From contig JAVGVS010000019.1 in the NCBI GenBank assembly GCA_032718565.1, positions 2,152,646 to 2,216,645 on the forward strand: a stretch of DNA of 64,000 nt. Direction: 5' to 3'. This document shows positions 37,601 to 47,179 of this stretch, one piece after another. Made by a program: the position numbers and the translations under genes. A model generated the notes under the pieces. It saw nothing but the letters and a program-made list of their open reading frames with translations, ran no database searches and had not been told where the DNA came from. Position 1 is the stretch's first letter, and each line of letters begins with the position of its first letter. Source of the DNA: Distichodus sexfasciatus (Eukaryota > Chordata > Actinopteri > Characiformes > Distichodontidae).

Positions 37601-37955
37601 GAGATTCAACGTAGCCAAATGCCTTCAGAAAATCGGACCGGTTATAGACAGCAAGTAAGTCTGCTACGACTCGCTCGGCCGCCGCACGTCATTCCAGCGC
37701 TCGCCTTCACTCACAACCGCGTCTTTTTCTTGTTCTCTCCTCCCTCAGTGCCCTGCAGGCGGAGGTGAAACCCGTTCTGGAGAAACTCGCCACAGACCAG
37801 GATATGGACGTGAAATACTTTGCTCAGGAAGCTATAAGTGGTAAGCGTCACAGCACAAATCCTCACCCGAACCTTAAGCCGAGTCCTCCGCTCATCCTCA
37901 CCGCTTTCTTTTGTGTTTTGTTTTTGTTCCTCCCCCAGTTCTCGCCCTTGCCTGA
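17705..37955 (+). CDS. ppp2r1b: PP2A 65 kDa scaffold subunit A, beta isoform
   Basis: Scaffold of protein phosphatase 2A: a horseshoe of 15 HEAT repeats that holds the catalytic C subunit and one regulatory B subunit. All coding exons were placed with consistent phases: 17705-17782, 18900-18990, 19653-19753, 20525-20757, 21145-21292, 21378-21533, 22830-22944, 23036-23106, 28683-28817, 31867-32040, 32260-32320, 35202-35356, 37512-37654, 37749-37840, 37939-37955. They give 589 residues. Start MAGAEGDDSLYPIAVLIDEL; end QEAISVLALA. Beta rather than alpha is indicated by ELVSDTNQHVK, GLSTILGKDN, QEDLETLVMP, WAQNTIVPKVL, the VLALA end, and by its neighbours nkapd1 and sik2. It lacks the roughly 12-residue N-terminal extension of mammalian PPP2R1B. 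All frames are open, so it looks intact. Which fish duplicate (a or b) is not decidable here. Confidence 0.97.
19172..19440 (+). repeat. tRNA-derived SINE in ppp2r1b intron 2
   Basis: Begins GTGGTGCCCCAGTGGCAATAAA-like with an A-box-like head; a B-box-like GAGGTTATGGGTTCAAATCC follows at about 19216-19235. The body includes the GGCGCTTAAACCCAGGTTGCTCC phrase common to fish SINE tails. The 92-codon ORF over it is a by-product. Confidence 0.6.
21930..22674. mobile_element. hAT-type non-autonomous element in ppp2r1b intron 6
   Basis: The right end is the inverted TAGAGCTGAAACGATTATTC terminus that marks a large teleost hAT-derived family (22630-22674). The left end near 21930-21965 is worn but still shows the ATCGAGTAATCGG subterminal pattern. 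The interior is non-coding, including a CpG-rich part near 22190-22400. The same right end, shortened, occurs at 23826-23905. Confidence 0.55.
23401..24706. mobile_element. Second-level hAT-type insertion with 8-bp TSD
   Basis: Inverted ends TAGAGGTGGGCCGATACC (left) and the complement of TAGAGATGTAACCGATCC (right), flanked on both sides by the same 8 bases, ATAATTAG (23393-23400 and 24707-24714). That duplication is the hAT signature and shows that it jumped into the outer element. It contains a copy of another family (24044-24684). A 133-bp relative sits at 60079-60211. Confidence 0.82.
24044..24684 (+). mobile_element. Long-TIR MITE family, copy 1 (third level of the nest)
   Basis: Starts TGTGACCCTCCACGGCAA and ends with its exact complement. 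The terminal inverted repeat extends through CCAGTCGCTTGTCGCAA. The interior of 641 bases is non-coding and includes the CTCACCTCAAGAAAGTCACG and GGATGGAAAGGGTAAG phrases found in all copies. It is inserted in the element at 23401-24706. Confidence 0.88.
26694..26883 (-). repeat. Teleost SINE in ppp2r1b intron 8
   Basis: Contains the widespread ATTTACATTTACTTTTACGGC and GGCGTTTAGCAGACACTC phrase, GTCTTGCTCAGGGACCC, and at the far end a reverse B-box-like GGATTCAAACCCATGACC, followed by the tRNA-like head in reverse. Another reverse tRNA-like fragment lies just upstream at about 26575-26640. Confidence 0.75.
27310..28060. mobile_element. hAT-type element with 8-bp TSD CCGTAAAC
   Basis: The termini are perfect inverted repeats for the first 14 bases (TAGGGCTGTGCGAT). 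The 8 bases CCGTAAAC flank both sides (27302-27309 and 28061-28068). The interior has CpG-rich GCGCGCAAA-type repeats and a (CA)n tract at 27760-27790. The ORF at 27393-27806 is not a recognisable transposase. It lies in ppp2r1b intron 8. Confidence 0.88.
28626..28682 (+). repeat. (CT)n tract forming the acceptor of ppp2r1b exon 9
   Basis: A pure CT run (28630-28662) serves as the polypyrimidine tract of the acceptor at 28681-28682. A second CT run (28845-28862) follows about 30 bases after the exon 9 donor. Confidence 0.9.
29540..29757 (-). repeat. tRNA-derived SINE, reverse orientation
   Basis: Read on the minus strand it starts with the teleost head GGGCAGCACAGTGGTTAG, has a B-box-like GGTCCTGGTTTCGCTCC, and ends in the common GGGATAGGCTCC phrase. 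A TAT/TAG trinucleotide tract abuts it (29757-29800). The long ORFs here are by-products. Confidence 0.75.
31100..31500. mobile_element. Truncated hAT-like element
   Basis: The left end TAGGGCTGGGTATCGTTG and the GATTCGATTCGATATCG subterminal repeats belong to a common teleost hAT-derived family. No matching right end is found before ppp2r1b exon 10, so it is a 5' fragment; its right border is approximate. Confidence 0.5.
33470..33959 (-). mobile_element. Long-TIR MITE family, copy 2
   Basis: Same termini as copy 1 in opposite orientation, with some damage at the right terminus (TTTTGTGAGGGTCACA). About 490 bases: it lacks roughly 150 bases of the interior. It lies in ppp2r1b intron 11. Confidence 0.85.
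34150..34791 (-). mobile_element. hAT-type element with BED zinc-finger remnant
   Basis: The ends are inverted: TAGGGGTGGGACTCG left, complement of TAGGGGTGGAAATTT right, with AATTAATTAATC-type subterminal repeats. On the minus strand, 34371-34640 reads as the start of a ZBED-like BED finger: GKFHFKRLPDGSLDKSVV followed by the CKLC pair. The finger breaks off before its C-terminal histidines, and no catalytic domain follows. Confidence 0.75.
35604..36249 (-). mobile_element. Long-TIR MITE family, copy 3
   Basis: Full-length copy (646 bases) with intact inverted ends, flanked by ATT on both sides (35601-35603 and 36250-36252), which may be a 3-base target duplication. Reverse orientation relative to copy 1. 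It lies in ppp2r1b intron 12, about 250 bases after the exon. Confidence 0.88.
36810..37185. mobile_element. DNA-element fragment in ppp2r1b intron 12
   Basis: The right end (AGGTTTGGTGGACACAGGCCC) is repeated, with small changes, at about 26405-26435 (ACGTTTGGTGGACATGGGCCC), so both are ends of one dispersed family. Left borders are not clear. The antisense ORF at 36833-37174 is within the repeat and not called as a gene. Confidence 0.4.
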
Positions 37956-39325
37956 ATCTTTTGCGGGGGAAAATCTCGGCCCCAAGAAACCGTCGACAAA
38001 GCAAGACTTGTTGCATTCTATTTATTGGTGGATTTGAATGGTTCTGTATCGTCTGTGTAGCTTCTCTTTCCTGTCCGTACTGAGCGATCGAAGGGGCGCG
38101 TCTCTTCTGCTGTACATCTCTGCTTCGTATATAGTCACACTGGAGTTAAAAGCGGGAGCTTCGGGACCCGGAGGGTGGGATGGGGATGGTGGGGTGGGGG
38201 TGGGGGGGATTGAGCTTGTTCTAGGGGTCCGATTTACCATTTAATCTAGTGCATGCCTTTTTCCAGTAGCATGATCGAAGATAGATAGGACAAGGGCTAA
38301 ATGCCTTAAAGGGACACTGCATGCAAAGATGCTGATTTGGCTAGTAATGAGAGAGGCTCATTCAAGGTTAACCACATTGGCATTTTTGCCTAGAGTGCCC
38401 CTTTGACCCGTGGTGGCCAGTTTACTCACTTGGTGCCAAGAGGCCAGTTTAACATAAAAGTAAATCTGTCCTCTGCCTTCGTCAGACGCTTCTCGTTTAG
38501 TCCTTTTTGAGCCGTTCGGCTGGAATCTCTGCTAGCAGCCAGAACGTGCCAGCTTAAAACCAGCCGGTAGTTCTCAATAGCTGGCGTTGGCTGGCGGCGA
38601 CACCCTTTTATTTGCTTTGGTAGAACTGTAAGCTCTAGTCGCTCCGCGCCCCTGCCAGCGCCTGACATGGGACCATTCATTGCATTGTGTTGTGTAGCAA
38701 CATTCGCTCTTCTGCCTTCTTTTCTAAATCTGATCTTTTTTTTTGCTTCGCTTCTCTTTCCAGCCCCTTTTAACAACGGTCTTGCTGTTAAAGTCGTGCC
38801 AATGTCTAGAAACGTAGTTACTTTTTGAAGTTTAGTTTTTAACATTTAGGTTTACAGTAAAAACGTCCGTTCCGCCTCACCTTTTCTTCACGACTCCACT
38901 TCCTCTGTCGATGTGAGCTATGGTTTGTGGGCCCCACGTCTTAAAGGGGAGGTCTCTTGGTTAGCAGACATGGCTAACTATCAATGAAGTGGAATCTTTG
39001 GCAATTTCACAACAAAGCAAAATGTAGTGTTAGCCTCGGAAACGTCTGTAGTGCTGTGTTGAGGTCAGTTCTCTCGCAAACTCGTTTAGAGCCACACTTG
39101 CGCTTGAAGGTCGTATACAACCTCTGGAAGGCTGTTCACTCTTTTAAGGGAGTACATGGGTAAATTAGATGTAATTGTTGTGTATCAACTCCGCAGCCAC
39201 ATGGCAATGGTATCAAATTCCCAGTAAACCTTTTTGTTCATGTTCAGTATCACAAAGACCCAAAAGATCTCTAGCAGGACTTTACTGTACTTTTTGGAAC
39301 TTAATAAAGACATTTAAAGTTGACT
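37956..39325 (+). other. ppp2r1b 3' UTR
   Basis: Non-coding sequence after the stop codon. Poly(A) signals AATAAA are at 39303-39308 and 39678-39683; the first is followed by a T/G-rich stretch and gives a UTR of about 1.35 kb. It contains a G-rich block at 38173-38208. No second gene is seen; ORFs inside have no family resemblance. Confidence 0.55.
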
Positions 39326-39683
39326 TTGCTTCTCGTCTCCTTTCGAGCCTCTTTTCAGCCTCACACACACACACACACAACACATGAATGAGTTCTAGCT
39401 GAATTGTCACCTGTTATACAACTCCTCGGTGGGTGTTCTGTATAAAAGTAAAAAATTGATGAAGTGCTTGATGTCCGTGTGAGCGGTGTCTAACGTTACC
39501 ACTAATCGTCTTATCAGCCGTGTTGGGTTGCCTCATTTCGTCACTGAAGTTGGCAGAACGCAGCCCGGTGCTGGTGCTTTAATGGAATCAAGTTCGCTCC
39601 TTCAGCAGCTTCTCTCCTCATCTTTGAAAAATGTTGATCCTCTTGTAGGCAGTCATTTCGATTCTGTTTAAATTGTAAATAAA

Positions 39684-42270
39684 CATGATCCTTTTTCAGC
39701 TGGCTTGATCTTCTGGGTTTGACAACTAGCTGCATCAGAATTTCTGAAAACCAAACACCGTCTCATCCCTATGTATACGCGTGGGTGTGTATAGAGATAT
39801 AGATGATCTATAGATAGATACACGCAACGGTTTTCAGTTTGGCACCCCGTTTGGTTCGATACACCCACTTGAACCGCGATAGTTCGGCACGCCCGGCATT
39901 AAACTTCAATTTTTAAAACGTGGTCGTTGTGCACACATTCTCAGCGATTATAGTTTTCTGTCTCGAGGATAAAATGGGTCCAAATTGGCTCAACGCTACT
40001 TTTTTGAGTAAGTTTTGAGTAATTTCGAACCAACTTGGACTCATTTTGGCCTATAAAATGAGCTGCTTGCGCGGCCACGTCCAGACGCCTTCCCGACTCC
40101 CGACTCCATAAAGTGCTCGTTTTATGTTATTTATTTGTTTTTTCTACTTTATCTCTATTTTATTTTTCTAATTTACCTAATTGCACACTTAAAAGAGCGC
40201 ATCAGGATACATTTCACTGCATGTTGTACCTGTATAATTTGCACGTGACAAATAAAGAATCTTGAATTTCTGGAAGATAACTATATTTCCCACAATCCTC
40301 CGGGCACCACTCAGAGCTGCGTCACAACAAAGCAACGTGCGTACATTCCGGAATAAACACTGACAGTAACTAGTAACTTTGCATAAGAGCATCTAAATGA
40401 CGTTGCAATATGTATGTCGTCTCAACACCATTTTGGATCTACGTTTTGAGCTCGTTTATCGTTTAATCAGTGCAGATCAATAATATATGGTTACAATTCT
40501 ATCATTCAAGACCCAAAACTTCATGGGCTGGTTTCTTGAACGTGGATTAAGCGATTGGTCTTGGGGTGAGTTGTAGCAAACTCAAAGCAAGTCTAGGACT
40601 AGACTTAATCCTCGGCTGGGAAATTGGCCTCAGCTTTGTTCCATCATCAGCGCCGCCACCATCGATGCCCTGAGCAAGACCCATAACCTCAAATTACTCT
40701 AAGGAGACTGTCCCTGTAATTAGCAACTGTAAACCACTCCGGATAAGAGCGTCTGCTAAATCCTGTTGTATCCTCAGCAGTCGAAAGCCCGGCTCTCGTC
40801 ACCGACCAGGCCTTCAGCTTCCTGTCTGCTCAGGGTGGGCTACTGCGGCCGATTGTTTTCAGATGTTCCCGCTCGCGTTTCAGCATTACGCAATGACGGC
40901 TGTGCCGGGGATGAAAAATAAATAACCTTCGCTCTCTAGTGCCAACGTGGTGGTGTGGGGGGGGAGAGAGCGAAAGACCCCTAAAGCTCGGCACTGTCCA
41001 GATGTTCTGTGTTTTGGATTAACTGTGAGGAATGACCTTTGTGCTTCTGATGCAGTTAAGGCTCGCTTATAATAGTGTTGGAGCGTATGCTGTTGATGGA
41101 ATTTGGCCTCTTCGCGTGGGCAAATGCTGCACCGTCGAGGTGCAGTGCCAAATATGTGTTACTTTTGCGAATGTGTTATTTCTGGCTGATACTTTAAGAA
41201 CGAACAGTGGTGAAGTTTTCTCGGTAAACACTTGACTTTTCCTAAAAGATTCAGCACATCTGTGCGGTTTGTCAGTTGTCTTGTGTGTTTTACGCTGATT
41301 CTTTCTCAATGATATGGACCGTTTTGTCTGCGTTGTATATGAATTTAAGCCAAAACTGGATTCAAATAGTTTGCCTTTAGTTTTTTTTAACTTAAACCAA
41401 GGCAAACAGGTGCAAAAACTTGTACATTTACAAAACCTGCAAAGCTAATTAATGATACTTTTTGTACTGATTAATCTTTTAAATATTTTATCATTGTCAT
41501 TTAATCTAAACCATTCATTTTAATGTTAAGATGTAAATTTTCAATTCCTTTAACTTGTACTTAATAGTACTGATCACAATTATTCAGGCAGACTTGCTAC
41601 AGCCGGGATTCAAGCAAAAACAGGCAGAAATCATGTACGTTAATGGTATTTAGATATTTACATAGGCTTACTGAAGAAATAATGTTACAAATATTATCTC
41701 AAATTCAGAAACTGCGTTTTTTTTTGGTACGATTCAAAAGCAGCTTTGACAGATTTGAGTGGTTATCCTGCTCCATTTCCACCGTTTATTTTTTTTTTGT
41801 AGATACTTGTTCGTATCAGCTCCATGCACAATAGCCGTAGAGTTGAAAGGGACTAATATAAATAGATTTAAAAATTTCTAGCCAAACAAAGCCGCTCTCT
41901 TGGGATCCTGACTCATGATGACAGGCCTCAAAACGTTACCTCTGATCGTGAGGAGCCGCCTGGAGCTCGGTGGGCTGTAGAATGACGAATGCCAAACTTT
42001 AAAACAATGGTTTAAAAGTTGCCCCCGGTCCTGTTGTTAATCTGAAGAGACAAGGACGTCTCGCTGCGTCCACCGCCTCCGCCTAAAATTCTTCCAGGCC
42101 TTAAACTCTACTGACTCCTGCTTAATCTTGATTCTCAGAGCCTCCGTGTCCTCACAAGGACGGCTCAAGCAAGCAATAGAAACTATCTAAGGGATGAAAA
42201 TGAGGAGTATTTTCAACAGCCAAACGAACTCATCAAGGTCTGTTTGAGAAGCGTGTAAATCATACAAGGG
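39684..42270. other. Spacer, no gene recognised
   Basis: Convergent spacer after ppp2r1b. Apart from repeat fragments (40000-40350, with the AAAATGAGCTGCTTGCG phrase, and the mini-MITE at 40525-40630) no exon, RNA gene or clear regulatory block is seen. Confidence 0.4.
40525..40630. mobile_element. Palindromic mini-MITE, worn copy
   Basis: Starts GGGCTGGTTTCTTGAACG and ends GGGAAATTGGCCT, with the GTCTAGGACTAGACTTAATCC core shared with the copy at 46911-47035. A worn SINE tail (GATAAGAGCGTCTGCTAAATCC) follows at about 40650-40765. Confidence 0.6.
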
Positions 42271-42276
42271 GTTTAA

Positions 42277-42910
42277 ATCGAGACGACGATATGATGTCTG
42301 CCGATATCGCAAAGTCAGATTCGATTCGATTCAGTTCAGGACTCTCACACACACGTGTTTTGCGTCGTTTATTAATGAGTTTTACTAACTCAGAATCTGT
42401 TTAACTTACAGAAACCACACACATGCCGTCTGAATCACAAGACTTTAAACTTGCCGGACATTATGTTCATTCCTCTGTTTGTCAAATTATTGTTGAGTGA
42501 TTCCGTGCACCAAAACTGAAGTAATTGCTTAAAAAAAGCCTTAATGAAATTATTCATGATGTAAACACAAGCGTTAGTGCTGACGACTCTCATATGGAAC
42601 ACCATCATGCGCGCACCTCGAGTTCTCTTCCAGAAAGGCCAAAATAAGACCAAATCGTCTCAAAATTACCCCAAACTTCAGCATTTCTTCATTTTCAATT
42701 GCTCAGAAAATATTTTTTCCGCTTTATAATGTAAGAGAGTAATCAATAGCGAAAAATACATATATAAAACATTATTGTTAATCAAATAACTTTATTCTGT
42801 ATACAGATGGACACCAAATGGATAAAGAAGTGTTTCCACCTGCACTAACCTTATTTTTCTTCACAGCACTAAGCCACAGAATATCTCTGCATAACAACTG
42901 TGCAAGTCAA
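42277..42910. mobile_element. hAT-like element, related to 59581-60590
   Basis: Begins with GATTCGATTCGATTCAG-type repeats. Toward its right end it shares AAGAAGTGTTTCCACCTGC and the ACAGAATATCTCTGCATAA phrase with the element in the sik2 gene, so they are members of one family. Borders are approximate and there is no intact ORF. Confidence 0.5.
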
Positions 42911-45900
42911 TAAAACCGTGAGTTTGGTCTTGAGGAGTGTTCACTGTGGTTTGTTGAGTTTAACATGTGATGTGATCAGTTTGTTTACCTGTGTTCAGTG
43001 ATTTCCTCATTATAGACATGTAAGAGAGAAATACTGAATAAACATCTTAAATGTTGCTTAGGCTTTGCATGTTCCGCTTATTTGTCATGTGGTGTAAAAC
43101 GCACATTGCCCTGGTCTCTGTCTTGTCTTGGTCTTGACACGTTTTACTCTTGGTCTGGTTTCCGTCTCGGTTAAGGTGGTCTTGTCCTCAACTCTACCTG
43201 TAGGTCTAAACCACCTTAAACTGAACCCAGCACCTTGTTAAAAGGCTTTCTACACCAAGCAGGTGGCGTTTTCCTCATTTCATTAGTCCATTTTGTAAGG
43301 TTGTGATTTTTCCCCCCACAGTGCTGCTCTTTGGCAGGTTCTGACCTCTCCAGAGGTATTCATGCCCGTCGGTCGGAGGCCAGTTATTTGGTTCGGAGTT
43401 CCTCTGTGCTCTGTTGCCATGGTGAGGGTTGATGTAAGATTAATTACTGGTGGGCCGGAGACTGCGTTTGTGTTCCAGGTCAATGACGGAGAGAGAAGAG
43501 TCAGCTTCCTGGAACTGCACGGCTTATTATACATCAGTCCAATTGTGCTTAAATCGAATATGAGGACGAGCAAAACACTCCACACACAATGTGCAGGAGG
43601 AGGGCAGTAAGATGCGGCAGGAGTAATGATGATTCATCTAAATGTGCTATGAAAAGCGTGATGGGCTTTTTGGAGTTTCTTTAAGCCCACAGTTCCTGGA
43701 GTATTGCGATGGGTTTTTGCTAAAACTGGAAAGTTCTTTGTATTTTGGGACTGTTGTTTAAGATGCTGGAGTATCATTCAGGTTTTGATGGGTTTATTCG
43801 ATAATCTCACTCATTAGTGAGTCATCCATGACCATCAATGGGTTTAAAGTTTTGCCACTCACTTCCTTTTTCTTATGCAGCAAAGCCTTGCATAAAGAGG
43901 GAATGAAACAGGTGTTTTTGATATGTTCAGTAGCGTGAATGTCTTGCTCGAGACGGTAATAAAAGCAGTTATAGTGTGACATGTTGTAGCACAACGTTGA
44001 TCATATGATTCTTCGTCTTCTCCTGGCATTAAAAACCTCCACCAGACAAATGTCTCAGGATATGAAGTAGATTTTTATTTCGGAATATATTACTAGAATT
44101 TATATTTTCTCTCTGATCTTTTTTTAAACACACCTCATGGAGGCAGTTATTTTGATTGCAGGTTTGTTTCTTGTATTAAGTTATAAATTATCAGCGTTGT
44201 TTAGCTGGACTTGCTTGTTAAAGGGGCATGAGGGACCACCGAGGTTATTTAACACATTTTCCTATTAACGCAAAGGAGTGAGCTAAAATTGATTTTATTA
44301 CGCTGGTTTTTAACCCTTTTCATCGATCTCCGTCTTTTTACAGGGACAGTTCGTAGCGTAACCGTAAGGGTGTTGAATCTGTGATCGGAAGGTCTGAAGC
44401 TGCTCATGTCGGCTGCCCACTACTCCTTCATGGATGGGTCAAATGCAGAGGTCACGTTTTTGTTGTGCTGTGCTGTATTCACAATGGCAAATCATCGTTC
44501 ACGTTCACTACTTTTACTTTCAACTTCTGGTACTGACAGCTAACAGCAGCTGAATCTCGCAGGATCTGAGGTTGATGTTTACATTTGGAACAAGATGCAG
44601 TTGGAGGTTAAGACGCCACTGTAATGTGATATAGTTTCCTTTATCTTTCCGTCCTTGTTTAAAGCAGATTTTAGAATGGAAGTGAAGGCGTAGGTTTATT
44701 CACATGGTTAGCATCAATGCCGCTTTAAGACCCCAACTTTGTCCTACAGCGTTTTGCAGTTAGTTATGTCCTTTGGGTATTGAAGAGGAACAAGCAGCAG
44801 AAGCCCCAGTGAGGTTGGAGTTTTATTTGCCTGGAGGGGTTTTGGGTCATCTGTAAGGCCACAGCTTTGTTCTTAATAACAGCAGCCAAACATCACAATG
44901 ACATGAGGTATATTTAGTACTAGGGCTTGGAGATACGACTTCAAATCAGAATCACAATTATTTGAACATTTTACCTCAATTCCCATTAATTAATAATTAT
45001 TTTGTTTTTTCGTTTGTTCTTGCCCTCATAGGTCACAAACTAGGTTTGTAGTGTACTGTTGAAGCTTTTTTTTTTTTAGAATGAAAGATTTTGAGGAAAA
45101 ATATTTATTTATTTGAGGAAAACAGTTTTTAAGAGGGCAGTACATGAACAGACCCTTGGGGAAAGGACTTTTGAAAGTTTTAACAGTCTTTCAAAATTAA
45201 AATAATTGATACGGTCAGAATTCCATGAAATACAAGTTCAAAAAGTCACTTTTAATGGCCCAGCGTTATTTAATGTCTGTTGGCGTGCTGCATTGGACAG
45301 CTTCCTTCATTTCTATCCCTCTCCGTCCCCTTAGTGACCTCCACACTCTACACCTAGATTTATAGCGGCAGCAAGTCGTGGTGAAGGTGCAACTTTATTT
45401 ATACTGTGAGATATAAAGTCATTTTCAAGTCTGTATGCAACTCGCTCTGTCCTAAGTAGCGTGTGATTTGTTTCTGCGAATGTCTCGGTCTCTCTTGAGC
45501 AACGAGGAAGTGGACGTAATTCTGAGAGCACTGTGTGTGGTCACTATGTGACCTAGACGAGACCTAATAAGTGGAGAAAAACCAAATAAAAAATGGACTG
45601 TTTAAAAAAGAAACGGCCCGGGGATCTGGGCGATAAGAACGTAACAGGAAGGCACATGTTTTCCATCTTCACTTTGTGAGGTCTGTTTTCGTCTAAAGTA
45701 CAGCCTGGAGATGTGACTATTGCTTCATGGTTTACACACTTTATCTCCGGTGGTTGGAGCTTCTGAGGAAGCTGTTCTGTTTCTTTTTCATTCCCAAATT
45801 TTGGTGTCATGTGAGTATCAAAACAGAAGAGGAAGGTGGCTGAGAGAACGGCCTACTGTGATCTGAGTTTGGTGCATGCAAATGTTGTAATAGGAGAATC

Positions 45901-45993
45901 TTTGCTGCCACAGTACCATGACACATCGTACTGCTGTTTAAGGCCAAGAAGGTTTTATACTGGAATACACAAGGGACAAAATTACTTTTTATA
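42911..45993. other. Spacer with SINE and possible conserved block
   Basis: No exon recognised. 43290-43620 is GC-richer and not repeat-like, a possible conserved non-coding element. 44343-44456 is a second copy of the SINE at 4045-4235 (GTAGCGTAACCGTAAGG head, ATGGGTCAAATGCAGAGG tail). The rest is AT-rich with worn repeat fragments near 44930-45000. Confidence 0.4.
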
Positions 45994-46620
45994 TTAAAGG
46001 CCCCGTATTATGTAAAAATTCAATTTTTCTGTTCTTTGGGCATCCATTTGGGTCTCTACTGCCTCGACACACACTGTAAGCTTGATAAAAATGGTCAATT
46101 GTGTTAACATTAATTTACGACTGTGAGAAATCATGTGCTTAAACGAGTTTAGATTTCTCCACTACTTCTACATCACATTAGAGGACATTTGAATAACTCC
46201 GCCCTCCAATCTGAGAAGCTCCGCCCACCAGCTAGAACAGCTAGCGCTTCCTGATCCGCCATGTTTTCTACAAGCGCTAGTGGAGGAACCACAGTGAAGA
46301 AGTCTAGCGGCGGAGTGTTGAACATGTAGGGCTGTATGGATGGTCTGTTAGCAGCAGCCATGTGGATTATTTTCACGTGAGGTAAACTCTCCCCGTGCTG
46401 TCTACACTACACCCAGTTCCGGAGTGGAACGTGTGCGAGCAGCAGCGGCTCACTGCATTTAGGAATACTAACGAGAAACAGCCCGTTCTGAAAGGGACTG
46501 AAATAGAGGAGTAAAAAGCAGGTGAAAATGCCTAATCTGAGAGGTGTTTACAGCAAACTACTTCAGAGCTCATAGACCCATTTCAACTTGTTGAAAAAAT
46601 GTACAATGTGGGACCTTTAA
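45994..46620. mobile_element. Non-autonomous DNA element with TTAAAGG ends
   Basis: Inverted ends TTAAAGGCCCCGTATTATGTA-like (left) and complement of TTAAAGGTCCCACATTGTAC (right) bound 627 bases. The interior is GC-richer and has no recognisable domain; the ORF at 46173-46376 is not called. Confidence 0.6.
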
Positions 46621-46910
46621 AATCTCGAATATGTGCCGATAACAATCGGATAAACTGTTCCCTTTATCAACTACTGACGTGAAAATGTGAAAATGATTGT
46701 CATTAATGTTGACAACTACATGTAGCTAGATGTGGAGTGGTGTATGTTCAATTAGGAACAAGAAAAACAAACCGATTGTAACAGTTTCCCTAGAATATTA
46801 CAAAGGTCTTCACTGAAACTGGAGCCTTTTTATTTATAGGATGTTAGAGTAACATTCAGTTATTATTATTATTATCATCTCAACGGTGGCCAAGACTATT
46901 CATAGATATA

Positions 46911-47035
46911 GGGCTGGTTTCTCACTCACGGATTAAGCCTAGTCTTGGACTAATTTGTAGTACCAATGGAGATTCTCCATTCAAACTCAGAACTAGTCTA
47001 GGACTAGGCTTAATCCTCAACCGGGAAATTGGCCC
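46911..47035. mobile_element. Palindromic mini-MITE with ATA flanks
   Basis: The 125-base element folds on itself over most of its length: GGGCTGGTTTCTC at the left, GGGAAATTGGCCC at the right, with TTAAGCCTAGTC and GACTAGGCTTAA facing each other about a GGAGATTCTCC centre. Both sides carry ATA (46908-46910 and 47036-47038). A worn copy is at 40525-40630. Confidence 0.8.
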
Positions 47036-47179
47036 ATAGTGTATAAACATTTTGGAACTCAACTTTAACCTCTTACTTCCATTAGACTATGTAGAAAAGC
47101 CTGGCATGGCAACACCTTCTTTGTTTTTTTCCACTATTCATGTAGTGTTGCAAGAATTTGGCTAAAACTGGAACCTTTT

